Counted from the first letter of the stretch, positions 16,079 through 24,384 are shown. The stretch: 64,000 bases of DNA from JAFRXK01 sp045603305 (GCA_045603305.1 JAZULV010000079.1:32025-96024); one strand, 5' to 3'. Made by a program: numbers and translations. Notes: generated by a model not told the origin, from the letters alone.

Positions 16079-18157
16079 TTATTCCTCTGCTCTTGCTGCA
16101 ATTTCCTTAGCCTGAACATCTGATGGAGCCTGCTCATATCTTGCAAACTCATACTCGAAATCACCGATACCACCGGTCATTGAACGAAGGTCTGTAGAAT
16201 ATCCCATCATCTCTGACATAGGAACGTCAGCTTCTACAATCTGGTTGCCCTTGTTATCAGGATTCATACCGAGTACACGGCCTCTTCTCTTGTTGAGGTC
16301 ACCCATAACATCACCGGTGAATCTGTCAGGAACTGTAACCTTAACTGATACGATTGGCTCAAGGAGTACCGGCTTAGCATCCGGCTCTGAGAAAGCTTTC
16401 TTAACAGCGAGGATAGATGCCATCTTGAATGCCATCTCTGATGAGTCTACAGGATGGTATGAACCAAATACAAGTGTAGCCTTAAGACCAACTACAGGAT
16501 AACCTGCAAGAGGTCCCTTTGTAACACATTCCTGAATACCCTTTTCAACTGCCGGGAAGTAGTTCTTAGGAACAACACCACCAACAATCTTCTCTTCGAA
16601 TACATAAGCACTTTCAAGATCGCCTGATGGCTCGAATTCCATAACAACATCACCGTACTGGCCATGTCCGCCGGACTGCTTCTTGTGCTTACCCTGTACC
16701 TTAACCTTACCGCGGATGGTCTCTCTGAATGCAACTCTTGGAGTTCCAAGCTCGATCTCAACCTTATATCTGTTAAGAAGCTTGCTTACTACTATCTCAA
16801 GATGCTGGTCACCAATACCGTAAATCAATGTCTGTCTGTTCTCTTTATCATTAACAACCTTAAGTGTTAAATCTTCTTCCATAAGCTTTGAAAGAGCTCC
16901 GGCAATCTTATCTTCATCGCCCTTATTCTTAGCTACATAACTCATATATGTATATGGAACAGGAATCTGTGGTCTCTCGTACTCTACGTTGTTGTTCTTA
17001 GCTGCAAGAGTATCGCCGGTAGCTGTTGATGTAAGCTTAGGAATAGCACCGATATCGCCGGCACGAAGTGCTTCAACTTCGATAGCTTCCTTACCTCTTA
17101 AGATGTAAAGCTTACCAATCTTCTCTTCTGTATCCTTAGATACATTGTAAGCTACGCTGTCTGCTCTAAGTACACCTGAGCAAACCTTTACTAATGAATA
17201 CTTACCAATGAATGGGTCGATAAGAGTCTTCCAAACCTTAGCACTCATAGGCTTAGCGTCATCATAATTCGCCTCGAATACTTCGTCAGTGTCTTTATTA
17301 ATACCTGAGATAGTAAGCTTCTCCGGTGATGGGAAGTACTTCTCGATAGTCTCAAGGAGCATTCTTGTGCCCTGTCCGTTAATTCCGGCACCCATAACTA
17401 CAGGAACAATGTTGCAGTCCATAACGTGGGTTCTTAATGCGATAGAAATCTCATCATATGTGAACTCGTCGCCGCCGAAATATCTGTCCATATACTCTTC
17501 GCTTGTCTCAGCAACAGCCTCAAGAAGAGCCTCACGATACTTCTCTAAATTCTCCATAGAGTAATCAGGAATATCGCTGTCAACGTAATCATTAAGGTTA
17601 GTGAACTTACGTCCCTTCATCTTAACGATATTAACGAAACCTACGAATCTCTCATTCTCTCTGATAGGCATCTGGAAAGGTGCTATCTTATTACCATATA
17701 AGTCCTGTAAGTCCTCAACTACCTGACGGAAGCTGGCATTATCATCATCCATACCTGTTACAAAGAATAATCTAGGAAGATTATACTTCTCACAAAGATT
17801 CCATGCCTTCTGAGTTCCTACTTCAACGCCTGAACGTCCGTTAATAACGATAATAGCTGCATCAGCAACACTTGCTGCTTCTTCTGCTTCACCAACGAAA
17901 TCAAAGTATCCAGGTGTATCAATAAAGTTAATCTTAGTTCCTTCTCTTACTATCGGAATAGTTGTTGCAGATATAGAAAAAAGTCTCTTAATCTCTTCTT
18001 TATCAAAATCACTTATGGTATTTCCATCAGTAATTTTTCCCTGACGATTGGTTACTCCTGTAATATTTGCAATTGATTCGATTAATGTAGTCTTTCCGCT
18101 GCCACCATGTCCAAGTAAAACAACATTACGAATTTTCCCCGTTTCGAATACATTCAT
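16079..18157 (-). CDS. Elongation factor G-like GTPase (EF-G paralogue)
   Basis: A 692-residue translational GTPase with all five EF-G domains. The P-loop reads GHGGSGKTTL rather than the canonical AHIDAGKTT, which marks the EF-G2/FusA2-like branch and not the main EF-G. The G2 and G3 regions include FIDTPGYFDF, where canonical EF-G has DTPGHVDF. Domain IV has the HKKQSGGHGQYGDV segment. Its isolated position, without rpsL-rpsG or tuf, fits a secondary EF-G. Paralogues may act in translocation, recycling or ribosome protection; the role here is unknown. The start chosen is the ATG at 18157, 7 bases after GGAGG; an ATG six bases upstream is too close to it. The leader has a stable hairpin. Confidence 0.88.
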   Translation of the reverse strand: MNVFETGKIRNVVLLGHGGSGKTTLIESIANITGVTNRQGKITDGNTISDFDKEEIKRLFSISATTIPIVREGTKINFIDTPGYFDFVGEAEEAASVADAAIIVINGRSGVEVGTQKAWNLCEKYNLPRLFFVTGMDDDNASFRQVVEDLQDLYGNKIAPFQMPIRENERFVGFVNIVKMKGRKFTNLNDYVDSDIPDYSMENLEKYREALLEAVAETSEEYMDRYFGGDEFTYDEISIALRTHVMDCNIVPVVMGAGINGQGTRMLLETIEKYFPSPEKLTISGINKDTDEVFEANYDDAKPMSAKVWKTLIDPFIGKYSLVKVCSGVLRADSVAYNVSKDTEEKIGKLYILRGKEAIEVEALRAGDIGAIPKLTSTATGDTLAAKNNNVEYERPQIPVPYTYMSYVAKNKGDEDKIAGALSKLMEEDLTLKVVNDKENRQTLIYGIGDQHLEIVVSKLLNRYKVEIELGTPRVAFRETIRGKVKVQGKHKKQSGGHGQYGDVVMEFEPSGDLESAYVFEEKIVGGVVPKNYFPAVEKGIQECVTKGPLAGYPVVGLKATLVFGSYHPVDSSEMAFKMASILAVKKAFSEPDAKPVLLEPIVSVKVTVPDRFTGDVMGDLNKRRGRVLGMNPDNKGNQIVEADVPMSEMMGYSTDLRSMTGGIGDFEYEFARYEQAPSDVQAKEIAARAEE

Positions 18158-18189
18158 GTGCATTTCCTCCCTAAAATCGCGATATTTTA

Positions 18190-18223
18190 TTGAGAACAAA
18201 GAGGGTTATCGCTTCGTTCTCAA
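18190..18223 (-). promoter_or_regulatory. Leader hairpin before the EF-G-like gene
   Basis: Minus-strand arms TTGAGAACGAAG / CTTTGTTCTCAA pair over 12 positions (one wobble) around a 10-base loop, about 25 bases upstream of the GGAGG. It is followed by TAAAAT, not a T-run, so it is not an obvious terminator. Confidence 0.55.
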
Positions 18224-18299
18224 AAAACTAACCATATCAGGCAAAAATTTTGTCATATTTTCAACTCTTACTAATACAGTCGGTTTACTTCATAGTTAT

Positions 18300-18328
18300 A
18301 ATATACTAAATATTCAGAAAAAAAGCAA
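18300..18328 (-). promoter_or_regulatory. Candidate promoter of the EF-G-like gene
   Basis: TTGCTT (18328-18323) and TATATT (18305-18300) are separated by 17 bases on the minus strand, leaving a leader of about 135 bases that contains the hairpin at 18190-18223. Confidence 0.5.
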
Positions 18329-18360
18329 CAATAAGATGAATTTTTAACAAAGTTTTTAAT

Positions 18361-18390
18361 GTTTAGCCCGCTAAAGTTTAGCCCTTTAAA
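18361..18390 (+). promoter_or_regulatory. Tandem palindromic repeat upstream of tyrA promoter
   Basis: Two adjacent 15-base units, GTTTAGCCCGCTAAA and GTTTAGCCCTTTAAA. The first contains the inverted repeat TTTAGC-CC-GCTAAA. It ends 3 bases before the -35 box, where an activator or repressor could bind. Confidence 0.5.
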
Positions 18391-18393
18391 GTG

Positions 18394-18422
18394 TTGACAT
18401 ATAATGAATATATGATTACAAT
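18394..18422 (+). promoter_or_regulatory. Promoter of tyrA-aroA
   Basis: TTGACA (18394-18399) and TACAAT (18417-18422) are 17 bases apart, about 35 bases before the tyrA start. Confidence 0.75.
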
Positions 18423-18460
18423 ATTTATTAAGTTATTTTGTCAGATTGGAGGACAACCTT

Positions 18461-19558
18461 GTGAGTAATTTAACTGTTGGATTTATAGGCTTAGGACTTA
18501 TAGGCGGTTCAATTGCAAAGGGCTTTAAGTTAAAACACCCTGATATGAAGATTATGGCATATGCCCGAAGAAAGAGTACACTTTTGGCAGCCTTTGACGA
18601 TAAAACCATTGACGTTATGTTAGACGGTATAGATGAGACTTTAAGTGAATGTGATTACATTTTCTTATGTACTCCTGTTACACTTAATGAAATGTATATC
18701 AGTGCGATTAAGCCATTCCTAAAAGAAGGCGGTATTATCACCGACGTAGGAAGTGTTAAGGGTAATATCCACCGAGGTATTGAAAAGCTCGGACTTGAAG
18801 CAAGCTTCATTGGCGGCCACCCTATGGCAGGCTCTGAAAAGAGCGGCTATGAAAACGCCAACGACCATCTTATGGAGAATGCCTACTATGTTATTACTCC
18901 TACGCAGTTGTCACCACAAGACAAGGTTCAGGAATTAACCGGACTGGTTCAGGATATAGGTGCCATTCCTCTGGTTATGGACTATCAGACTCATGATTAT
19001 GTAGTGGCCGGAATCAGTCATCTTCCGCATATTATTGCTGCAACCTTAGTTAATCTGGTAAAGGACAAGGACTGCGATGCCCAGCTTATGAAACAGGTAG
19101 CTGCCGGAGGCTTTAAGGACATTACAAGAATCGCCTCTTCTTCCCCGGAGATGTGGCAGCAGATTTGCATGGAGAACAAGGATAACCTTGCAAATATTCT
19201 GGGAGACTATATTGAATCTCTTAAAGCGATTAAAGTTGAAATTGAAGCCGCAAGTAATACCGCAGTTTATGATTTGTTTGAAGAATCAAGAGAATATCGT
19301 AATTCTCTCCCTGATAAATCCCGCGGTCCGATTAAGAAGCATTATGCGATATATTGTGATATAATCGATAAGGCCGGTGCGATAGCTACTATTGCTACTA
19401 TCCTTGGCGTGCATCAGATCAGTATTAAAAATATCGGAATTATCCACAACCGTGAATTTGAAGAAGGTGTACTAAGCATAGAGTTCTATGATGAGAAGTC
19501 TTCCTTAGAAGCTGCTGACCTCTTAAAGAAATTCCAGTATACTATATACATACGATAA
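18461..19558 (+). CDS. tyrA: Prephenate dehydrogenase
   Basis: A 365-residue enzyme that oxidatively decarboxylates prephenate to 4-hydroxyphenylpyruvate with NAD+ in tyrosine synthesis. The N-terminal dinucleotide fold has GFIGLGLIGGSIAKG. Catalytic-region motifs include GGHPMAGSEKSGYENA and ISHLPHIIAATLV. A C-terminal ACT domain (about 295-365, HYAIYCDIIDKAGAIATIA) suggests tyrosine feedback control. I chose the GTG at 18461, 8 bases after GGAGG; an in-frame TTG 15 bases earlier overlaps that site. It is followed 111 bases later by aroA on the same strand, probably in one transcript. Confidence 0.94.
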   Translation: MSNLTVGFIGLGLIGGSIAKGFKLKHPDMKIMAYARRKSTLLAAFDDKTIDVMLDGIDETLSECDYIFLCTPVTLNEMYISAIKPFLKEGGIITDVGSVKGNIHRGIEKLGLEASFIGGHPMAGSEKSGYENANDHLMENAYYVITPTQLSPQDKVQELTGLVQDIGAIPLVMDYQTHDYVVAGISHLPHIIAATLVNLVKDKDCDAQLMKQVAAGGFKDITRIASSSPEMWQQICMENKDNLANILGDYIESLKAIKVEIEAASNTAVYDLFEESREYRNSLPDKSRGPIKKHYAIYCDIIDKAGAIATIATILGVHQISIKNIGIIHNREFEEGVLSIEFYDEKSSLEAADLLKKFQYTIYIR

Positions 19559-19636
19559 AATATTGAGGCTTCTTCAGAAGCGGAGCAGCCGGTTTCATCG
19601 TATTGCTTGCCAAATGAGCTAAGACTAATAATAACG

Positions 19637-19654
19637 GTGCCACGATTGTGGCAC
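19637..19654 (+). promoter_or_regulatory. Perfect inverted repeat before aroA
   Basis: GTGCCAC-GATT-GTGGCAC, a 7-pair GC-rich hairpin about 15 bases upstream of the aroA ATG. It lacks a T-run, so it might act as an RNA-processing or translation element, or be incidental. Confidence 0.4.
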
Positions 19655-19669
19655 AGAATGGAGACTATT

Positions 19670-20950
19670 ATGATAATTACCAGAGCAAATAAGCTTAGAG
19701 GTGAAATAACTATCCCCGGCGATAAGTCCATATCCCACAGAAGTATAATGTTCGGTGCCTTAGCAAAGGGCACCACTGAGATACATCATTTTCTTCAAAG
19801 TGCAGACTGTCTTTCTACTATCTCATGCTTTGAAAAGATGGGCGTTATTGTAGAGAACAAAGGAGAAACTGTATTAGTTCACGGCAAGGGACTTAGAGGT
19901 CTTTCAAAGCCTTTAGAGATTCTTGACTGTGGTAACAGCGGCACCACCACAAGACTTATTTCAGGTATATTGTCTGCCCAGAATTTTGACGTAACCCTTA
20001 CCGGTGACGCTTCTATTCAGAAGCGCCCGATGAAGCGTATCATAGAGCCTCTTTCAATGATGGGAGCTGATATATCAAGTATTAATAACAATGGTTGTGC
20101 TCCCCTTGCAATCCGAGGTACAAAGCTTCATGGCATCCACTATCATTCAAAGGTTGCCTCCGCCCAGGTTAAGTCCTCTATTCTGCTTGCGGGACTTTAT
20201 GCTGACGGAGAGACAAAAGTTACAGAGCCTTATGTTTCAAGAAATCATTCCGAGTTAATGCTTAACTATTTCGGTGCCGATGTATCTACGGAAAACACTA
20301 CTGCATCAATTAAGCCTGCCGATGAGTTATTTGCACAGAAGGTAATTGTTCCGGGAGACATATCTTCTGCAGCCTACTTTATTGCTGCCGGACTTATTGT
20401 TCCGGATTCTGAAATCCTCATTAAGAATGTAGGTGTTAATCCTACCAGAGATGGTATTATCAGAGTATGCAGGGAAATGGGTGCTGATATTACTCTCCTC
20501 AACGAAACAAACGCTTCCGGTGAGCCAACCGCTGACATTCTGGTAAGAACCAGCAGCTTAAAGGGCACTACTATTGAAGGCGCGATAATCCCTACTCTTA
20601 TCGACGAACTTCCGATTATAGCAGTTATGGCATGCTTTGCAGAAGGCACTACTGTTATCAAAGACGCTGCCGAGCTTAAGGTAAAGGAATCCAACCGTAT
20701 AGCAGTTATGGTAAATAACCTCTCTCTTATGGGAGCTGATATTATCGAAACTGAAGATGGCATGATTATAAACGGCGGCAAGACTTTACATGGAGCTGCC
20801 ATTGACAGTCACCTTGACCACCGCATTGCCATGAGCTTTGCGGTATGCGGCATGGCAAGTGACGGAGAGACTAAGATACTCGGAAGTGAATGTGTGAACA
20901 TCTCTTACCCTGAGTTTTATGACGATATGGGCAGACTCTTAAGCAATTAG
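19670..20950 (+). CDS. aroA: 3-phosphoshikimate 1-carboxyvinyltransferase (EPSP synthase)
   Basis: A 426-residue enzyme of the shikimate pathway that joins phosphoenolpyruvate to shikimate 3-phosphate. Clear motifs are PGDKSISHRS near the N-terminus, NSGTTTRL (PEP-binding loop), QKRPMKRI, NPTRDGI and KVKESNRIA with DHRIAMSFAV near the end. Full length for the family. The ATG at 19670 has TGGAG 6 bases upstream; an ATG 12 bases earlier is possible. It lies downstream of tyrA in an aromatic amino-acid unit that ends at a strong plus-strand terminator. Confidence 0.95.
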   Translation: MIITRANKLRGEITIPGDKSISHRSIMFGALAKGTTEIHHFLQSADCLSTISCFEKMGVIVENKGETVLVHGKGLRGLSKPLEILDCGNSGTTTRLISGILSAQNFDVTLTGDASIQKRPMKRIIEPLSMMGADISSINNNGCAPLAIRGTKLHGIHYHSKVASAQVKSSILLAGLYADGETKVTEPYVSRNHSELMLNYFGADVSTENTTASIKPADELFAQKVIVPGDISSAAYFIAAGLIVPDSEILIKNVGVNPTRDGIIRVCREMGADITLLNETNASGEPTADILVRTSSLKGTTIEGAIIPTLIDELPIIAVMACFAEGTTVIKDAAELKVKESNRIAVMVNNLSLMGADIIETEDGMIINGGKTLHGAAIDSHLDHRIAMSFAVCGMASDGETKILGSECVNISYPEFYDDMGRLLSN

Positions 20951-20976
20951 TATAAAATAAATATCATATATAAATT

Positions 20977-21011
20977 AAGTCTTCTATGTAAAACCAATCC
21001 ATAGAAGACTT
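20977..21011 (+). terminator. Terminator after tyrA-aroA
   Basis: A perfect 12-pair stem AAGTCTTCTATG / CATAGAAGACTT is followed by TTTATTT on the plus strand. It lies between two converging genes and could also slow minus-strand transcription from pnuC. Confidence 0.92.
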
Positions 21012-21027
21012 TTTATTTACCAAGTTT

Positions 21028-21732
21028 TTATTTTACTTCACTTACCTCTCCAAGCTTCTGTCTCTTTTTCATTACCCTCCAGTTCCAGAAACCATACAAA
21101 TCATTTATTAAAAATATAACAAAGCACAATACCATAGGCAAATACTCTATATTATCAATTGAAGCCAGTACCCACAGAATAATAAGAACAATGTCATTTG
21201 CTCCGTAGGCAATCGCATAATAAGGGCTTCTCAAAAACATAAGTCCCGATGCCGCAAAGCTTGTTGCTATAGACAAAGTACTGATAAATAAATTAGAAGT
21301 TCCACAGGCTTTTAATATAAAGTAGAAAACAAAGGTTACAACTGCTGTAGCCATAATTAATATCACCCATGATGACTTCTTTAAATCATTTACCTTTACT
21401 TCATGGGCAGTATAAGGATTTCTTATCCAGGCAATCATTGATACAACTGCGATAGGTGCGGTCATTCCCAGATAGGTAATTATTTCTCCAAAATACCTGA
21501 ATTTTAAAGAAACTAATGAATACAAAACACTGAAAATCACAGTTAATAACTGTCCCATGGCATCGCCCTTAGCTACAAATATCAATGCACTTACTCCAAC
21601 CAAAGATGCCAAGACTGCCAGCCAGTAATTATCCGGGCTGAATATATAACTTACAATTATGGCTAGTACTGAAAAAGCCCATAAACACCTCTCAAATTTA
21701 TTCAAGTTCTTTACTGATTCAACAATATTCAT
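21028..21732 (-). CDS. pnuC: PnuC-family vitamin-precursor transporter
   Basis: A 234-residue membrane protein with seven or so helices. The PnuC signatures are clear: RSPYYAIAYGANDIVLIILW and a C-terminal NDLYGFWNW segment. PnuC-type carriers take up nicotinamide riboside by facilitated diffusion; close relatives carry thiamine or riboflavin, and no TPP or FMN riboswitch is visible, so nicotinamide riboside is the default guess. I chose the ATG at 21732, 6 bases after TTAGGAG, over an upstream frame extension. It has its own promoter (21887-21915) and a 150-base structured leader with a terminator-like hairpin. Confidence 0.88.
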   Translation of the reverse strand: MNIVESVKNLNKFERCLWAFSVLAIIVSYIFSPDNYWLAVLASLVGVSALIFVAKGDAMGQLLTVIFSVLYSLVSLKFRYFGEIITYLGMTAPIAVVSMIAWIRNPYTAHEVKVNDLKKSSWVILIMATAVVTFVFYFILKACGTSNLFISTLSIATSFAASGLMFLRSPYYAIAYGANDIVLIILWVLASIDNIEYLPMVLCFVIFLINDLYGFWNWRVMKKRQKLGEVSEVK

Positions 21733-21886
21733 AATATCTCCTAAACCTTTGATTAATTTTCTCCGCCCGTTTCTCACCTAACAACAAAAGCATCCGCAAC
21801 ATATCTTCTAAGACCTAACGATATGCTAACGAATGCTCAACACATTTCGACTACCCGGTGGCAGATAAACCAATATAATTTATGTG
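21733..21886 (-). promoter_or_regulatory. Structured 5' leader of pnuC, class unknown
   Basis: The leader begins near 21880. It contains a small hairpin (21851-21864, CTGCC-ACCG-GGTAG), then the terminator-like stem at 21789-21837. This aptamer-then-terminator layout resembles a riboswitch, but I could not match it to TPP, FMN or the NAD+ classes as I recall them. Confidence 0.5.
21779..21837 (-). terminator. Terminator-like hairpin in the pnuC leader
   Basis: Minus-strand arms AGCATTCG and CGGATGCT enclose a second stem GCATATC / GATATGT, and are followed by TTTTGTTGTT. It stands between the pnuC promoter and the pnuC start, which suggests attenuation. Confidence 0.6.
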
Positions 21887-21915
21887 AGTATATCATTAAA
21901 GACTTGCTCTGTCAA
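21887..21915 (-). promoter_or_regulatory. Promoter of pnuC
   Basis: TTGACA (21915-21910) and TATACT (21892-21887) are 17 bases apart on the minus strand, just after the metQ stop at 21945. Confidence 0.75.
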
Positions 21916-21944
21916 ACCTGTATTATTATAAAATTAACGTCATG

Positions 21945-22745
21945 CTAATAAATTGGTACTACACCGCCATCATATGTATTTTCAATATATTCTCTTACTT
22001 CATCACTCTGTAATGCACTAATTAATGCCTGAATAGCCGGGTTTTCCACATCTGACTGCTCCACCGCAAGAATATTAGCATATTTCATCGCCGATTCAGA
22101 ATCCGCTTCCTCTACCGCCAGTGCATCACCGGCATCAAGCCCTGCTCCTATTGCATAGTTACCATTGATAACAGCAATGTCCACGTCCTCTAAAGTTCTT
22201 GCAAGCTGGGCAGCTTCAATTTCTTTGATATTCAGATTCTTAGGATTAGACTCAATATCCAGTATTGTCGCTGTAAATCCGGTTCCTTCTTTTAATGTGA
22301 TAAGCCCCTTAGCCTCCAGTAAAAACAAAGCTCTTGCTTCATTGGTTCCGTCATTAGGAATGGCTACAACCGCACCGTCAGAAAGCTCCTCCAAAGAAGA
22401 GAGTTCCTTAGAATAAATACCAAAGGGTTCATAGTGAACCGAGGCTGCTGACACTATACTTGTTCCGTTTTGAGCGTTAAAATCTTCAAGGTAGGGCTGG
22501 TGCTGATAAAAGTTCGCATCAAGCTCACCGCTTTCTACGGCAAGATTTGGCAGTACATAATCATTATATTCTACAATTTCAAGCACATAGCCCTGCTCTG
22601 CCAGTATTTCCTTTGCAACTTCAAGAATACCGGCATGAGGTGTTACACTGGCGCCCACTTTGATTGTCTTATCATCTTTTTTACCGCCGCAACCGGCAGC
22701 CAGTACTGAAATAACAACCAATAATATAATCAAAGCCTTTTTCAT
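21945..22745 (-). CDS. metQ: Methionine ABC transporter substrate-binding lipoprotein
   Basis: A 266-residue exported NlpA/MetQ-family lipoprotein that binds methionine outside the membrane. The signal peptide ends in a lipobox (LAAGC), so Cys19 is the likely lipidation site. Family motifs include KVGASVTPHAGILE near the start, YQHQPYLEDFN and VINGNYAIGAGL, which lines the ligand pocket. It is the third gene of metN-metI-metQ, 42 bases after metI. Only one binding protein is present. Methionine is assigned from family and gene order; methionine sulfoxide or D-methionine are also taken up by such systems. Confidence 0.93.
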   Translation of the reverse strand: MKKALIILLVVISVLAAGCGGKKDDKTIKVGASVTPHAGILEVAKEILAEQGYVLEIVEYNDYVLPNLAVESGELDANFYQHQPYLEDFNAQNGTSIVSAASVHYEPFGIYSKELSSLEELSDGAVVAIPNDGTNEARALFLLEAKGLITLKEGTGFTATILDIESNPKNLNIKEIEAAQLARTLEDVDIAVINGNYAIGAGLDAGDALAVEEADSESAMKYANILAVEQSDVENPAIQALISALQSDEVREYIENTYDGGVVPIY

Positions 22746-22787
22746 AATACACTTTTCCCTTTCTGCAAAATATTTTTATCACTAAAA

Positions 22788-23444
22788 TCAATTTCTTTTA
22801 TCACTCTTTTTTGCAATGTGTATCCCCAGCTCCTGAAACAGCTGAACAACAATTACAAGAAGTATTACTGTAATAAGCATTACTCCCTCATTATATCGGT
22901 AATAACCATAATTAATGGCGATGGCTCCCAGTCCGCCGCCGCCTGTAAAGCCTGCCATGGCTGAATACCCAAGTATCGTAGTAACCGCTATTGCCGCACC
23001 AACTATTAGAGAGGGTTTAGCCTCCGGTAATAACACTTTACATACAATCTGCAGATTTGTACTTCCCATGGACCTCGCAGCTTCTATCACACCCTTATCA
23101 ACCTCTTTTATTGATGCCTCTACCATTCTCGCTATAAATGGAGCTGCAGCTACTACAAGAGGAACTATAGTTGCCGTGGAGCCAATGGTAGTGCCTGCAA
23201 CCATTCTTGTAAAAGGCAGTATTGCAATCAGCAATATAATAAATGGTATTGAACGCACAAAATTTATTATGAACCCCAATACAATATTAATTATTCTGTT
23301 TTGACATATACCATTTTTATCAGTTATATTTAATATCACTCCCAGAGGAATCCCAAGCATATATGCCAGTACCGTAGAAACAATAACCATATACAAAGTT
23401 TCCAATATGCCTGTAAATATCAAATCACTCAGTTCTTTTGACAT
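22788..23444 (-). CDS. metI: Methionine ABC transporter permease
   Basis: A 218-residue membrane protein with five predicted helices and the EAA coupling loop DKGVIEAARSMGSTNLQIVC. This is MetI type (MetD family). Two copies form the channel with two MetN subunits. The gap to metN is only 5 bases, so it is in the same operon. Length is normal for the family. Confidence 0.94.
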   Translation of the reverse strand: MSKELSDLIFTGILETLYMVIVSTVLAYMLGIPLGVILNITDKNGICQNRIINIVLGFIINFVRSIPFIILLIAILPFTRMVAGTTIGSTATIVPLVVAAAPFIARMVEASIKEVDKGVIEAARSMGSTNLQIVCKVLLPEAKPSLIVGAAIAVTTILGYSAMAGFTGGGGLGAIAINYGYYRYNEGVMLITVILLVIVVQLFQELGIHIAKKSDKRN

Positions 23445-23449
23445 TTTCT

Positions 23450-24151
23450 TTACCTCCTCTTAACTAATACTTCTTTTACCGTACCGCTATCAACAAGCTT
23501 TCCTTTTTCAATTACCGCAACTTTATTACATACCTCTTCTACTACCTTCATTTCATGCGTAATAATAACTATCGTTACTCCAAGATTTTGATTTATTTCT
23601 TTAAGAAGTTTTAGAATTTGCTTTGTTGTATCGGGGTCCAAGGCACTGGTTGCTTCATCACACAATAACACCTTAGGATTAGTTGCCAATGCTCTTGCAA
23701 TGGCAACTCTCTGCTGTTGTCCGCCTGAAAGCTTTGATGGATAGGTGTTTAACTTATCAGAAAGCCCCACGATTTTAAGCAAATCTTCTGCCCTTATTTT
23801 TGCGTCTTTTTTATTAGCACCCATTATTTCTAATGGATAACAGACATTTTTCAGCGCCGTTCTCTGAGAAAATAAATTAAAATTTTGAAAAATCATCCCT
23901 ATAGAATGTCTTACCTTTAACAATTCTTTTTCTGTAAGTGTACCAAGGTCATTCCCGTCAAATATCACTCTGCCGTCAGTAGGCTTTTCAAGGAAATTCA
24001 TACACCTTACCAACGTGCTTTTTCCTGCACCACTCATACCGATGATACCAACAATATCACCTTTATTAATTGAAAGATTTATGTTTTTAACTGCCTCGAC
24101 CCTTCCATTTCTGCTTTGGTAGATTTTACTCAGATTAATCAATTCAATCAT
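23450..24151 (-). CDS. metN: Methionine ABC transporter ATPase without NIL domain
   Basis: A 233-residue ATPase with Walker A GMSGAGKST, signature LSGGQQQRV, Walker B VLLCDEATSALDP and the H-loop ITHEMKVV. Classical MetN has about 340 residues because of a C-terminal NIL (ACT-like) domain that senses cytoplasmic methionine and inhibits transport. Here the protein stops after VKRR, right after the ATPase core, so that domain is missing. The downstream sequence goes directly into metI with no remnant. It is preceded by a leader with a strong terminator hairpin. The assignment as MetN rests on sequence and on its MetI/MetQ neighbours. Confidence 0.92.
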   Translation of the reverse strand: MIELINLSKIYQSRNGRVEAVKNINLSINKGDIVGIIGMSGAGKSTLVRCMNFLEKPTDGRVIFDGNDLGTLTEKELLKVRHSIGMIFQNFNLFSQRTALKNVCYPLEIMGANKKDAKIRAEDLLKIVGLSDKLNTYPSKLSGGQQQRVAIARALATNPKVLLCDEATSALDPDTTKQILKLLKEINQNLGVTIVIITHEMKVVEEVCNKVAVIEKGKLVDSGTVKEVLVKRR

Positions 24152-24188
24152 CCCACACCGCCTCTTCTATAAAAATGTTATCTTAACC

Positions 24189-24219
24189 AAAAAAGCAGGA
24201 AACTCTTTAGTTCCCCACT
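24189..24219 (-). terminator. Terminator-like hairpin in the metNIQ leader
   Basis: Minus-strand arms AGTGGGGAACT and AGTTTCCTGCT pair over 11 positions (three wobbles) around an AAAG loop and are followed by six T. It lies only about 40 bases before the metN start, after the terminator of the glucanase gene, so it may attenuate metNIQ. Confidence 0.75.
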
Positions 24220-24321
24220 TCACATATTTATTTCCACCGAGTATCAAATCATCTACTGACTACTAAATATGATATATCGTCAGGTATTATTAATTCAATG
24301 GTATCTTTTTACCAATGTAAA

Positions 24322-24348
24322 AGAGCCCTCCCAAACCGGGAGAGCCCT
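24322..24348 (-). terminator. Terminator after the GH16 gene
   Basis: Arms AGGGCTCTCCC and GGGAGGGCTCT give 11 pairs on the minus strand with a 5-base loop and a following TTTTACATT. The plus strand also carries TTTCT, so it may act both ways. Confidence 0.9.
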
Positions 24349-24384
24349 TTCTATTATATATTATTTAAGGAAGTGAAAAATTAA

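Noticed and set aside
21733..21886. TPP or FMN riboswitch on pnuC
   Set aside because: The typical CTGAGA/ACCTGAT or FMN AGGGTGAAATTC-type cores are not present.
24152..24330. SAM-I riboswitch on metNIQ
   Set aside because: I looked for its conserved core sequences in the leader and found none, and the leader is too short.
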